In this document: positions 46,454 through 57,692 of the stretch, piece after piece
Numbering within the stretch: position 1 is the first letter of the stretch
Layout: each line of letters begins with the position of its first letter
Origin: Sugiyamaella lignohabitans
Taxonomy: Eukaryota > Ascomycota > Dipodascomycetes > Dipodascales > Trichomonascaceae
Assembly (NCBI RefSeq): GCF_001640025.1
Contig: NC_031672.1
Coordinates: 5,332,001-5,396,000 of the forward strand
Reading direction: 5' to 3'
Length of the DNA stretch: 64,000 nucleotides
Notes under the pieces: generated by a model
Databases searched by the model: none
Seen by the model: only the letters and a program-made list of their open reading frames with translations
What the model was told of the DNA's origin: nothing
Made by a program: the position numbers and the translations under genes

Positions 46454-48396
46454 TTACCATGAAAGAGATCCCACAGTATAGACGAAAATGGTGAAACAAA
46501 CAAATAACGATAGCATGGGGACATCATGACGACCAGCAGCACTCTTGCTACTACCTATTTTTATGTTAGTATAAATGTTAAAGTGGCGGTTTTCCCAACT
46601 CTCATCGCCTAGCGCGATATTTCAACACTCTTGTATTTTACAAACATACCTGATGCCCCAGTAGAAGAACTGGAATCAGACGACGCACTTGGAGCACTTG
46701 ACATGCTATCTCCAGATGTAGAAATATCAGCACCAAGGGATGAAGAGAGAGAAGAACCAGTTTTAAACGTACCTGAGTGGGAGTGAGTAGGAGTGGGAGA
46801 CGAAGTGATATCTGCAGAAGCGTCTGCACCAGTCTCGAAAGGACCTGGAGTACCAGATACACCAGAAAATACGCCAGTAACGGCTTCCGCTTGAACTGAG
46901 GTAGCAACCTGAGTGGAGCTATAGTTAGGAGCCTTAACAGCACTAGGAACACTACCAGAAATAGCCTCGATATTACTTGATGTCGAGTTATAGTTCGTGT
47001 TTGCAATAGAAACTTCAAAATTATCGAGGTCGTATACAACAAAAGCGCTGCGAAGGAAAGAATCTCCAAGAATAACGTCATCCGAAGGAAAAATACCGAT
47101 AACACATGCCTCATTTCCATTGTTAAACGTAATGGGGTTGTTGTTATTATCAGTCACCTCGAATAAAATTTCTGATAAAGGAACTGTGATGTTGGCACCA
47201 CTGAAGTTGTAAATTAGAGAGGTGTTGCCATTCTGAACATTACAATCAGTGAGGTAAGCACCAACGTCTTCTGAGAATTCAGCACCGAGTGCATTACTGA
47301 GTGAACTAACCACATCATTCGGGAGGTAGCTGAAGGTAGTTCCTGAATCGAGCAGAGCAGCAGTTGAACCTGCCATTACAAGTGACTCTTTTCCAGTGCT
47401 ATCCTGCAAGGACAGACCAGACAGGACTACCATCATCCTCTCAATTGGTTGATTGAAACCAGGTACCGACTGAATAAGGGGTATGGTCATTAGTGTACCC
47501 TTGTATTTATCATGATCAACAGCGCCAAACAAAATTTCCCCAGATTGAGCATTGACGTCGTTAAGCCACAGTGAGTACGCAACTGTGTCAATATGGCCTT
47601 GAGTCTTAAGAAGTTGGGGAACATTCTCATATGTGAAAGGACCAGTTTGTTGGCTTGGTCCATTTTCGGTGTCGCCGCCCTGTCCGTTTCCACCATTTCC
47701 GCTTCCGTCACCACCATCGCCACCATCGCCACCATGGTGATGGAAAGGTGGTGGCCCACCTTGACCAGTTTCCTGATTCGTAGATTCGAGACCAGGGAAT
47801 CCGATACCGAAAACGCCCTGACTGGAATTTGCCTCAAGGCCAACTGCGATTGATGAATTCGTTAAGACAATAGTTCCTATCTTGAGAGTATCTGTACCCC
47901 ATTCACCCTGAGCAAAGGAGCCATCCGCGTATTGAATGAAAAAGTCACTATTGTTGAAAACAAAAGTCGAAGATTTGTTTGCATTGAAGGTACCTGAAGA
48001 ACAATCAGCGAAGCCCTCGTCGATTTCCTGTTGGTTTCTAGCACAAAAAGGATTATTGCTGCTACTAACCCACAAGTCACTGGATCCAGTATCGATAGCA
48101 GGAAGAAAAGTTTGAAAAGGAGTACCAACTTCAAGACTTATTTGATAAAACGTGAACTGATTTCCCAATGAAACAGAGAACGAGTCATCATTAGAATCTC
48201 GACGCTTAAGTCCGCTGGAGCTCGATGACACTTGTTGAGGGGGGTGAAAGTACTTGGGATTATCATTGTATCTACCAATTGGATGAGTATTTGCTCTGGT
48301 GCCAACGAAATCTAGAGACACAAAGCCTGATTTCGTAGGAGTGGCATAGACAGAAGATGCAACAAATGCCAGACAAAACCCAGTTGAGAGCTTCAT
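46454..48396 (-). CDS. yapsin-type aspartyl protease; GPI signal on a separate 3' exon
   Basis: Secretory aspartyl protease that in yeasts cleaves wall and surface proteins after basic residues. Exon 1 is 48396-46650 and exon 2 is 46554-46454; the 95-nt intron has GTATGT and TACTAACATAAAAATAG. The product has 615 residues. It has a signal peptide (MKLSTGFCLAFVASSVYA) and a propeptide ending at the dibasic KRR (64-66). The two active-site motifs are DTGSSDLWV (Asp102) and DSGTTFSYLP (Asp350). A Gly/His/Asp-rich insert at about 211-248 sits where yapsins carry their processing loop. A Ser/Thr-rich stalk follows. The spliced end GSSKSAAGRHDVPMLSLFVC and a hydrophobic tail ending SLSW form a GPI-anchor signal. 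If the intron is kept, translation stops at 46609 after MFVKYKSVEISR, giving a soluble form. The start at 48396 gives the signal peptide directly. Confidence 0.9.
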
Positions 48397-50764
48397 GATG
48401 GACCGATAGAATAATGCGGTGAATAATACAGATGATAATAATGACACTTAGCCAGACAGAGACGAAAGACGCCACAAAAATGAATCAGAGCCCAGAAGAT
48501 GTCAAGGACGGTTGAAGTCTAATAAAACCAATCCAGCTAAAAAAAAAAAAAACTAGTAAAAATGCACACTAGGTAACCAGAGAAAAAAAAATTGAATCAA
48601 GGACAAATGTCAAAAGATAATAAATAGGACAGATGTCAGATAAAGTTAAGGATGAGCTTGTCTCAAGTCTAAAAAATACGCCACAGTGGGACAGATATGA
48701 GGTGGGGCAGCCGTTGAACTCCAAATCGGTTGTCAATAAGATTACTATCAGATTAGTTTTCAGATTACAAGTTTATCGCAGCAAAGTACAAATGTAATTT
48801 CGTAGCTCTGCAATAACGTTGCTGGAATGAGGCAATATAGAACAAAAACACGTAGGAGCCGAAAGCTATTCCTTGACCAAATATAAAGTTACCGAAATTG
48901 ATCCAGTATATAACTTTGGATCAAAAGATATCTTTATATTCTGATAGTTGCTGAGGAGTTTCTACACACTTACACAGCCTCAACTATACGAGTATAGTTG
49001 TTAAAAAGTCACAGGTTCGCTGTGATGGAAGCGTACTAACCTAACCGTAGGGCGGATGAGCGGATATGAAATCAAAAAGGCAAATGAGAACGAGAACACG
49101 TCAAATGCGGAGTCACCCTGGTTTGCTTTTCAAGGCAGTGTCTATTTTTTTTTTGGCTCTTTAATTGCCCTCTTCGCGAAATACGAATAAGAAATAAGTT
49201 TCGTCAAATTGAAAAGGAGCAGGCTTCTTCGCTAGTTATAGCTTCCGAAACGCTCAGCAGCCCCGCAGATCTATCGAGCCAAGCACCTTCCTATTCGGGA
49301 TCCAAACCCCTCTGTGCGGGAAGATCACTTCTAGTTTCCCCTCCTCCTGCGTTTCCCACCCTTAGTGGGAGACAGTTGTTGTTACATCAATACGCATGGA
49401 ACCACAGCACGGGTTGCCGTCAATCGTAAATAAAGCAGAAAAAAAAATCTACGATTCGAGGGGCCTGCCAAGTGGCCAGCTCTACTTGCCACCTTTTGGA
49501 GCACATTAACATCCCGAGCCCCCTCAACGTCGTCATATTTTGTGTTGCGGTATCATGCTGCGGTTCGCTTGACTTCTGATCAAGCTCGTGGTAGGCACTG
49601 CCTCGTTCTCAGAGGGGGGCAAATTACGGCAATAGTACGGGCCAGACCAAACCCGCAAAGCCCTGCGCAGAGCCGTTAGAAGTTACTGTTGCTAACTAGT
49701 CTCAGCTCTTGTTGCCTCTATTTTAAGCTGATTTAGTACGACCAAACACGGATAAGAGACCACGAGTAGGGAGCAACTAACCTGATAAATCTCTCAATGC
49801 ACGGTTCACTTGCAGTTGCAGGTGCGATGACTTTAGCAATTCTGGGGGGAGGGGGTCCTCATCAACAGCATTAGTGGACGGTAATTCTTCACCATGAGGA
49901 ATGAATTAATTGCAAAGACGCCTTACAGTCTCTTCTCGTGGATATTAGAAATAAGCTCATAAGCTCATAAGCCCTATGTAACTAAACAAGTCAATTTTAT
50001 ATAACGAACTTAGCAATAGCTATGGCAGTCGTTGTCAGTTTCCATGACTTCGAGCATCCCGCACATTGTTTTCGTGAATAGACCCTGTTTCGCATTCAGG
50101 CATGGCTTGGCACACCGCGTCGGTGGCGTCTGACATTTGCAGAGTCATGACGTAGTGAAAGATCAACACGAAGCATCTGCATGTAAATTAAAAAAGACTG
50201 TACTGCATTTCTCTAATACGAGCTGTGCGTCTGTACGTTTTCTTAATTCGACCTACCTCCCATAGTGACTGCTATATCTAAATTTGACTGATCACTGAAC
50301 AGCTAAAGCTTAGGTGACGGAGTTCAATCTGTATTTGGCTGGTGGTACCCGACAGGCGATACCTGGTGATGGCTGGTGACAGTTACCTCTTTACGTTGTG
50401 CTTATATTTATAGGTACCTTATTGTGAGATTCACTCATCTAGCACACTCACGGCTAGTGAGGAAAGATCATGGAACGGCGGGATATGAGAAACACTTCTG
50501 CATTCCTGGTTTCTTGCAGACGAAAAGCGTCCGACCGTTGAACGATCGGCGGGCCGTTTCGACGGAAGAGCTAAAGATAGTCCGATAGTCCCAAACTAAG
50601 ACCGATGCTCGGACCGACATATACTTCACTGAAAACATAGTGTCTAGCTATGATAGAATTATATACAACTATTCCCTCGGGGTAACAGGTTGTTAATTTT
50701 TTGATATGATAATATAAAGTATATATACAGAGGGTTATATAAATGCTTATGCTAAATGGCTTGA
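48397..50764. other. gene-poor interval upstream of the yapsin gene
   Basis: About 2.4 kb without a supportable gene or tRNA. It contains A runs near 48540-48590 and a near-perfect 20-base inverted repeat at 48981-49000 (CAACTATAC-GA-GTATAGTTG). A plus-strand TACTAACCTAACCGTAG at 49027 has no matching donor. Most is probably promoter plus non-coding DNA. Confidence 0.4.
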
Positions 50765-51470
50765 TTAAAGACCGACTTGTTCATCTGTTATCAGTTGGCA
50801 GATGAATGCAAAAACTGTATTCCACTTTTTTCTCATAATGAATGATAAACAGAGAAGTTGGAAAACTGCCGAGAATGATATCGCTACAAATGCAAATCCT
50901 GTAGCGATAGAAACTCTGTTCTGGTTAGCATGACTGTGCACAGTCAACTTGATTTTTATAGCGAACGGTCCAAACTGCCTATTGTGGCCTATCAAGTGCC
51001 ACCATGACAACTAGTATGCTAGCATACTACGTATGTCAAGTAAGTCAGCTCGGATGCACTTCCATGTAATAGCCAATATGCAACTACGAACCATTCGGAT
51101 CATCCGTCATAGGGAGGTCGGCTAGCCGGAATACTCAAAAGACCGACATTAACGCAGATACTTACAAAGCAATTCCAAGGGACCTCGTAAGAAACCAGTC
51201 CTGATTGAACCCGAATTGTATAGCATGATTAGTGAAAAATTCTAGTAAGGATGTTGATGATGCACCAGAAGAGCTCGACAAACCAACCAAAACCTGAAAC
51301 CCACCTAACAGTTGGGACAGAGCCTTGGCCATGGCAAGCGTAAAAACCATCACCATTGATATAACGGCTAATCGAGCCGTCCTTGGAGAAACCTTGGCTG
51401 CAGTCTGATAAACGGTCTGATAGATAGACGAACAAGACGATAGAAGCGAGTTCATGATTCGGGTGCTCAT
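50765..51470 (-). CDS. unknown two-helix membrane protein, two exons
   Basis: Exon 1 is 51470-51166 and exon 2 is 50915-50765. The intron starts GTAAGT (51165) and ends GCTAACCAGAACAG. The first-exon frame ends exactly in the donor (TTG-TAA-GT), and joining restores an open frame to give 151 residues. The N-terminus MSTRIMNSLLSSCSSIYQ is amphipathic. Membrane helix 1 lies around ARLAVISMVMVFTLAMAKAL. A polar loop with a Ser-rich stretch follows. Helix 2, around LVSIATGFAFVAISFSAVFQ, is built across the splice junction. A basic MRKKWN follows it and the C-terminus is short. I do not recognise the family. It stands alone in a gene-poor region. Support comes from the frame-restoring splice and from a continuous hydrophobic helix only after splicing. 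Confidence 0.6.
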
Positions 51471-52770
51471 TGCTTGTTTGCTATGTAAGTCGAACAATAA
51501 AAAGTACTAAACAGATGAGGAGATCTAGTGTAATCAATATGCAGTCCCGTAGACCGTAATCTGGACTCTAAGACCCATGTAACGATAGTTAATGATGAGA
51601 GGTTCGCCGAACGATTAACAGTCACAATATATACAATAGCTACCAAGCAGCGGCAACTTCGGTCTAAAAAAGTTTAATGATAAACTCTTTAACTGACTTC
51701 TTGTTAGTTTCTTTACCCAGAGTTCCCAACCAGCCATAAATATACTAGATGAATCTCATATTACATCACATCACACCCTATCGACTGTTGCTTATACCAT
51801 TCAATAAAATGGTCGAACTCTGTATAAACACAGCAGCTTCATACGAACTAACCCATCTACAGTCCTTGATCTAAATATACAATGCAGATAAAAGCCTTCT
51901 ACAGCAGGTCCTGCCTGTTGATAAGATACGAAAGTGTAAAACCGACGTTGAAAAGGTAGTGTGGGGCATTTCCCGTCTTTTATAGCATCCCACTGTACGA
52001 CCTCAACAATGCCGAAATGGGGTTATATTACCCTGCAAGGCTGATTGCTACTTCAAAAGTACTGGCCGAGACCAATTTAAGCAATAAGAACGGTTAGATA
52101 ATGCATTGTGCGGGCGGCCAATGTTGCATGACCAGTGGGTTCCATTTGCTCCGCTGTTCTAAAGCAGCTTTACACTTTATAGGTTCATGTTCGTTTAAGT
52201 TGAATTAAAACTTATTTACCGTAGCTTGATGCCTGTTCGCTGACTCTTGTAGCATTGCTTCCAAATAGTGGGGTATCATCAGAGTTATTGTTCTGGCCAT
52301 AGACGTATAGCCAAATTAGCAATTGCATGTTCTGTGCATGATGGACTCCATGCGGTGCATAAGACCCCACTCTTATCGAGCTCGGCGGCCCTTTCACACG
52401 TGGATCATGCATACTAAAACCTACGGCACCAGCTCCTCAATACCAAGGGTCTGACTTTCAATAGTCATTTTCTTATTATTGGAGACTCTGTCCATAAGTT
52501 ATTTACTGATTATGAAAGGCAGAAATAATGTTTGAGAAAATGTCCTATTGATGGTCCGTGACAGATTGATGAGCAAGCGTTAAATGCGACGAAACAGTGC
52601 ACAGGGAGCTCCAATTGTCAGGAGCCGTTGATAGTATTTAGCAAGGGATTGAGATTAATATTATTATTGAATTATACTCGGAGATCTATAAGCCATGCAT
52701 ATCGAAAATATATAAATATTGGTCGCCCAGGAGCAGAGCTCTTGGCGATAGTTAGATCAATCGACTAGCG
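51471..52770. other. gene-poor interval
   Basis: 1.3 kb between the unknown membrane-protein gene and the MFS transporter stop. One 66-codon frame (52412-52212, minus) has no distinguishing feature. TATA-like motifs occur near 51738. No gene called. Confidence 0.4.
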
Positions 52771-54348
52771 TTATACTGAGGCCACCTCATTTGTAGTTTC
52801 AGGCAGATTCTTCTCATCCAAAACCTCTTCATCAACTAATTTAGCTTCAGCTTGCTGACCTACATTGGGATGATCTGACTTGATAAAGATGATACCAATC
52901 AAAAACGCAAGAGCTGAATAGGCAAGCAGAGTGTAATAAGTTGCCTGGAAGGACGAAGCTTTGAGGCCATCACCCATTTCACTGGTTGCAATTGCCAAAC
53001 TGATCGCAACTCCAAGCTGACCACCGGTCTGACAGATACCATTCACTAGGCCTTGGTGATCCAGTGGAGCAGAATTGCTCACAACATTGATAAAGGTAGC
53101 CATGAAGAAGCCACAGCCAAAAGAAATAAAGATAGTGGCAGGAAATAGAAATCTCCAATAGCTATGATTATCAATGTGTGCCATCAAGGCGGCAGCAATG
53201 ATATTTAAAAGTGGTCCAGCAACTAGTAGGATCTTAGAAGGGATTTTACCGTACGAGGCACCCCCGATAACGCAGGCAATAATAAATGAGACTCCAAGAG
53301 AGATAAAGTTAACAGCGGAGTGCATTGGCGAAAGTCCCATGAGTCCTGTCATTTCATTGGATCCCGCGAAAAGGACCACAAATAAATTAGCAAATACTAG
53401 CGGAGACATTGCAAATACAACTGCAAGGTTCTGAAATGACCATGCGTAGCGAGGTAACAAAGGCTCAAAATTGAACAGCTTTTCGGCTAAGAAAGTCTCA
53501 TAGTAAGCAAAAAAGGCAATCAATAGAACACCAATAATAATTGGAGCAATAACACGAGCTGATTTCCATCGTCCTGGAGCACTGGTAAAACCAAAGACAA
53601 CAAGAATTACTCCACAGACAATAATAATCGAACCAACCCAATCAAGTTTGTTGAGCTTTTCTTTATTGGTCGGAGTTTCCTCAACAGAGAAAAAGGGCAT
53701 AAATAAGAAGAAGCAGGATAATCCAAAGGAAAGGTATAACAAACCATGATAACCAATACTGGTTCCAGCGAATCCACCACCCACCAGAACACCAACGATT
53801 CCGCCCATTGCAGCGCATGAGCCCACAATTGCAAAGGCAATTGCCTGTGTGCGTCCTGTAAAAGTATGGGCCACTAGAGCGAACGAAGTAGGGATGGTTA
53901 AGGCTGCCCCAACTCCTTGTAGAGCTCTAAACACGAAGAGAACATAAATATTGTGGCTGACAGCACCGACAAGACAGCAAAGCGCAACCAAAGTCATTCC
54001 AACGGTGAAAACTAGCCTATGACCGACGTAATCTGCCAATCTACCTCCCATTAGAATAAATGATCCATAAGTCAACGAATATGCCGAGATGACCCAACTA
54101 GCAGTATCGATACTAACACCGTAAGTTTCAGCAATGGTTCGGGTGGAAAACATTAATCCGGTTACATTGAGAATATCCAAGATCTGAGCACCAGAAAATA
54201 CAATTAAAGAGAAAGGACGCAGAAATATTCTGATCTTATTTATCGTCTTTAGCGACTCCAGAGGCAATGCTATAATAGCCTCAGGGGGTGTATCAAGGCC
54301 AGACATAGGCGAATCTGGTTGCTTTTGAGAAGCTGATTCTTGAGTCAT
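52771..54348 (-). CDS. MFS drug:H+ antiporter, DHA2 (14-helix) family
   Basis: 525 residues with hydrophilic ends and about 14 membrane helices. MFS motif A is present as GGRLADYVGHRLVF after helix 2. The helix-4/5 region carries RALQGVGAALTIPTSFALVA, typical of proton-coupled exporters. Closest in layout to the Atr1/Ymr279c type (aminotriazole and boron efflux), but the substrate cannot be read from sequence. The C-terminal tail is acidic. It is transcribed away from a Zn2Cys6 regulator 795 bp upstream and has a TATA box at 54416-54422. Confidence 0.88.
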   Translation of the reverse strand: MTQESASQKQPDSPMSGLDTPPEAIIALPLESLKTINKIRIFLRPFSLIVFSGAQILDILNVTGLMFSTRTIAETYGVSIDTASWVISAYSLTYGSFILMGGRLADYVGHRLVFTVGMTLVALCCLVGAVSHNIYVLFVFRALQGVGAALTIPTSFALVAHTFTGRTQAIAFAIVGSCAAMGGIVGVLVGGGFAGTSIGYHGLLYLSFGLSCFFLFMPFFSVEETPTNKEKLNKLDWVGSIIIVCGVILVVFGFTSAPGRWKSARVIAPIIIGVLLIAFFAYYETFLAEKLFNFEPLLPRYAWSFQNLAVVFAMSPLVFANLFVVLFAGSNEMTGLMGLSPMHSAVNFISLGVSFIIACVIGGASYGKIPSKILLVAGPLLNIIAAALMAHIDNHSYWRFLFPATIFISFGCGFFMATFINVVSNSAPLDHQGLVNGICQTGGQLGVAISLAIATSEMGDGLKASSFQATYYTLLAYSALAFLIGIIFIKSDHPNVGQQAEAKLVDEEVLDEKNLPETTNEVASV

Positions 54349-54415
54349 TGTGTATATATTAAACTTGGGATATCGGGCTATTACAGAAATGTTAAATCGG
54401 TGGCAAAGTCCGGTG

Positions 54416-54422
54416 TTTTATA
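54416..54422 (-). promoter_or_regulatory. TATA box of the MFS transporter gene
   Basis: TATAAAA on the minus strand, 68 bp upstream of the transporter ATG. Confidence 0.55.
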
Positions 54423-55143
54423 GCCACTTTTTCACTTCACTATTGACCTCGAACTGGTTTCAAGTATCTGCAGGAACCCTGCATGGTGATCGGATAATTT
54501 AGACTACGCACTGCGGAGGTCCACCAGCTAGGCTTGCCCCTTCCACTACATCATTATCAGCATGCTCGTTTTACAAGGCTAACTGTTTGCGGAGTTTGCA
54601 TATACGTATCGCCGGCGGGTTTAACCTCATTGATAGGCAGCGGTAAGTCCGGCTGTGCGTCAATGCGGACTTTGACGAGATAGACCACATACATTTCTGT
54701 TTTAAGTGGAGTTTGGTGGAATCCCGCACCAGAAAGTCCGCTCCGCACTATAACTCGAGATAAACATGTGCTTTCTTTAGTAAAATTAAACATCGGAGAA
54801 CCTTCCGAAGGCTTGGATGACAAACAGGCGGCAGTCACTAGGACAATTAGGGCCGAAATTTTTCTCGCCTCCAGTCATCTCGCATGCTCAACAGCCAGAT
54901 AGTGGTAAGGGCCAAAAGCACCCTCAATAGTCGGATCTGGCTGCAGTCATCTTCTAATGAACGGATACAACTTGACTTCTCGACATAGTTCTGTCGCATC
55001 TTGATATGAGCGGTGCTTTTGCTGTGAGCCTCTAAGCCGATTTTGGAATCTCATACTTAATTTATTTGGCCTGATAATTCTAATAGGAGCTTATTATATT
55101 CACCAAACTAAGTTGATAATTATCATATGGCGTGGCATACAGA
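54423..55143. promoter_or_regulatory. shared promoter of the transporter and the Zn2Cys6 regulator
   Basis: Contains many CGG/CCG triplets, the half-sites of binuclear zinc-cluster factors, particularly at 54500-54730. No single symmetric pair stands out. Confidence 0.4.
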
Positions 55144-55688
55144 ATGTCTCCTATAACTTCATCAGGATTATCTAGGCGGAAGGCTTGCCTGACATGCTCA
55201 ACTAAAAAGCGAAGATGTGATATGTTATATCCGTCTTGTACCCGATGTTCAACAACTAATACTACATGTATATATACTGCCAACACATCCAACCCCATTG
55301 TACAGCAGCTCATAAATGGTCAAGAATCAAATGAGAAGTGCAAAAAAGACAGAAATATACTAATAACGCCTGGCATTAGTTATGGTGACATACCAACATC
55401 TGGAACTGCCACAGTAACAGATAATAATGGTATTTCTGGCCGTTCAGGTAGTCCTTCTAATAACCAGACCTCGTATCTGTTAAAGATAATGAATTCAACT
55501 CCTCCAACGAGTCCATCTCTGCCAAGTTTTGTAGATGCTATGTTTGATATCCCAATGGAGCTTGAAGGCTCGGCCCAGAATGTGGTTCTTTCGGAGCCTG
55601 CACAGCCTGTAGTGGTTTCAGATGACATGTTGAGAACTCCGTCCGTCTATCCTGATCAACGGACATCGGTACCGGTACCATCCCCATC

Positions 55689-55726
<38 letters not shown>

Positions 55727-56715
55727 AAGATCTAGAAGATATAAGTATCACAACACCACCTGATTCAGTGGGACATGTTTCGCCAGCCGATTTCGATTCA
55801 TCTGCCTTGACCCAGGTCAAGAGACTAAGGTTTTTTAATCTCAATTATCGAACAGTCCAAGGGATGCCATATTCAGAAGAAGCTAGTGATTTGTTTGTGA
55901 GAAGAATCCACCAGTATCCTAAACTATTTCTGAAGAAGTTGAAAGTTTCCTTTATCCACCCGTCATTGTATCCTAGAGGATATCCTCCTGTTTTATTGAC
56001 GGCTCTAGCAGTTTGTTCCTTGTACATAAACCGACCAGATGTTAGAGTAACTGCGGGCGATAGTGCGAGTCGACCAGTCGTTGCAGCAGACTTCAACCGT
56101 AGTATAAACCAGTTGGTTGAATCCATGCTACTGCCTATGCCCGTGATGGCAGCTTTGCCGATTCATGATAAGCTTGCCCTAGCTCAAGCGCTAATTCTAA
56201 CCCAATGCATTCGATTATATAGTGGAGATATTAGATTTGCAACACAAGCTGAGAAAATCGTATTACCACTGACTGCATTATTTGATGACTTGGTAGCGCA
56301 TGTCCATGATCTGTATTCGACGCAACAAGAGCCGTTTTATTGGAATCAATGGATATTTGTACATTCAATCACTCGAACATGTTTCTTAGGGTCGTTTATT
56401 CAAGGTCTGTATTATTTCTTGCGCGAACAACCCGAGTATAATCTCGTGGCTCCCTTCTTGCCAATGTCGCTTTCACGGGCAAAATGGAGAGCATCATCTG
56501 AAGCAGAATGGAGTAAAGCACTGTCAACCGATTCTCAACCGTACGAAAAAACACTCGGAGAGACCTTTGTGGTTTTCGATACTATTGAGGGCAAAAACCT
56601 TCATGAACTTTGTTATGAAGCTATCCTTATGTTTTGTTTCTGCTTTGGAGTTGATAGGCTCCAATCTGAGCTTCAGATCGACTTTGACGAGTATTTGACA
56701 AACAGCGACTACTAA
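55144..56715 (+). CDS. Zn2Cys6 transcription factor
   Basis: 523 residues from the ATG at 55144. The DNA-binding domain is at residues 16-43: CLTCSTKKRRCDMLYPSC followed by TRC and STTNTTC, i.e. C-X2-C-X6-C-X6-C-X2-C-X6-C with no deviation. A Ser/Thr/Pro-rich linker with a CAG-coded glutamine tract follows. The second half resembles the middle homology region of fungal regulators (PVLLTALAVCSLYINRPDV, KLALAQALILTQCIRLYSGD). Divergent from the MFS exporter, suggesting local control of it, which is inference. The target and inducer cannot be named. Confidence 0.9.
55690..55722 (+). repeat. (CAG)11 tract coding polyglutamine
   Basis: Perfect CAG run inside the zinc-cluster regulator, coding a Gln stretch between the DNA-binding and middle domains. 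Likely length-polymorphic. Confidence 0.9.
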
Positions 56716-57049
56716 CTATTTAATTTACAACTATTTATATTTAAAGTTACAGATTTTTATGAGCTAGCTGGGATCCCATGTTGACAGAGAATTAATTGAC
56801 AGCCAAATAATATTGGTGGTTTGTAGATAAGTGCAGATTGACGATCAATATGACCGTGCATGGTATACAAGCCCCAAACACTCACCCTCTTCACAGATGT
56901 AAAAGCCACGCACGGCTGCAAGTTCTCTATGAAATGTAGTACTTTTCATTGGTTGTGAGTAACTGAAATAATTGAACATCGGGACATTGAACGAGGTTCA
57001 CAGTATACGCAGACGTGTTCTAGTATTTTAGATCGCTCGACAATCGAAG
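56716..57049. promoter_or_regulatory. intergenic, promoter of NUZM
   Basis: 334 bp, no structure recognised. Confidence 0.4.
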
Positions 57050-57692
57050 ATGTCAGGAGGAGGCCCAGTTCCAGTGTATAAGGTAAGTTAACATCGGAAT
57101 GTTCAGAGGGCTATTTCACTATACCAGCCCTGGACAAAAATTCACGTATCTTTGACTAACGCTAAATTAGAAATACACTTCTGTTTCAAAAGGCATTTGG
57201 GAGAAGCTTAGACAACTTCTTGTAGCTGTTCCCAACCGTTCCTCAGGTAATCCAATTGTACCTCTATATCGTCTACCATCGCCTGGAAGTCGTACTACTG
57301 AAGCTGAGGCCTATACAGATCCTGCTACTTTACCTACTGCAGACATTGCTCAAAATCCCTACTATAAACGTGATCATAGAAGAAATTATCCACAGACGGC
57401 CGTATTCAACCAGTCCACTATTGCTGGACTGTTGACCTATGGCTCAGCCCAGGCTCCTAGAATTGCTGACGGTGATGCTGGTACTCAAGCTCTCTCCCAA
57501 GTCGAACAGGGTCAAGTGTCTTTGACACAAGCCATTTCCACATCCACTAAAGATATCATTCTCGGTGATGTTCTTGAAAAGAATGGTCTGCCACCCCTTG
57601 CCCCATCTCTGAGGTCTAAAACCTACACCATTGTGCCATTTTCTCAAAGTGGTATGTACAATGAGAACTACCCTGTTCGCTCTTTCAAATAA
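57050..57692 (+). CDS. NUZM: mitochondrial complex I accessory subunit (NUZM/NDUFA7 type), two exons
   Basis: Supernumerary subunit of NADH:ubiquinone oxidoreductase. Exon 1 is 57050-57082 (MSGGGPVPVYK) and exon 2 is 57171-57692, phase 0; the intron has GTAAGT and GACTAACGCTAAATTAG. 184 residues. The pattern VPNRSSGNPIVPLYRLPSPG, DIAQNPYYKRDHRRNYP and VLEKNGLPPLAPSL, ending NENYPVRSFK, is that of the fungal 21-kDa subunit (Yarrowia NUZM, Neurospora 21.3 kDa), related to animal NDUFA7. Its presence shows that this yeast has respiratory complex I, unlike Saccharomyces. Confidence 0.82.

Noticed and set aside
52212..52412. 66-codon minus-strand frame
   Set aside because: Short, no domain, no clear splice partner, and length within chance expectation.
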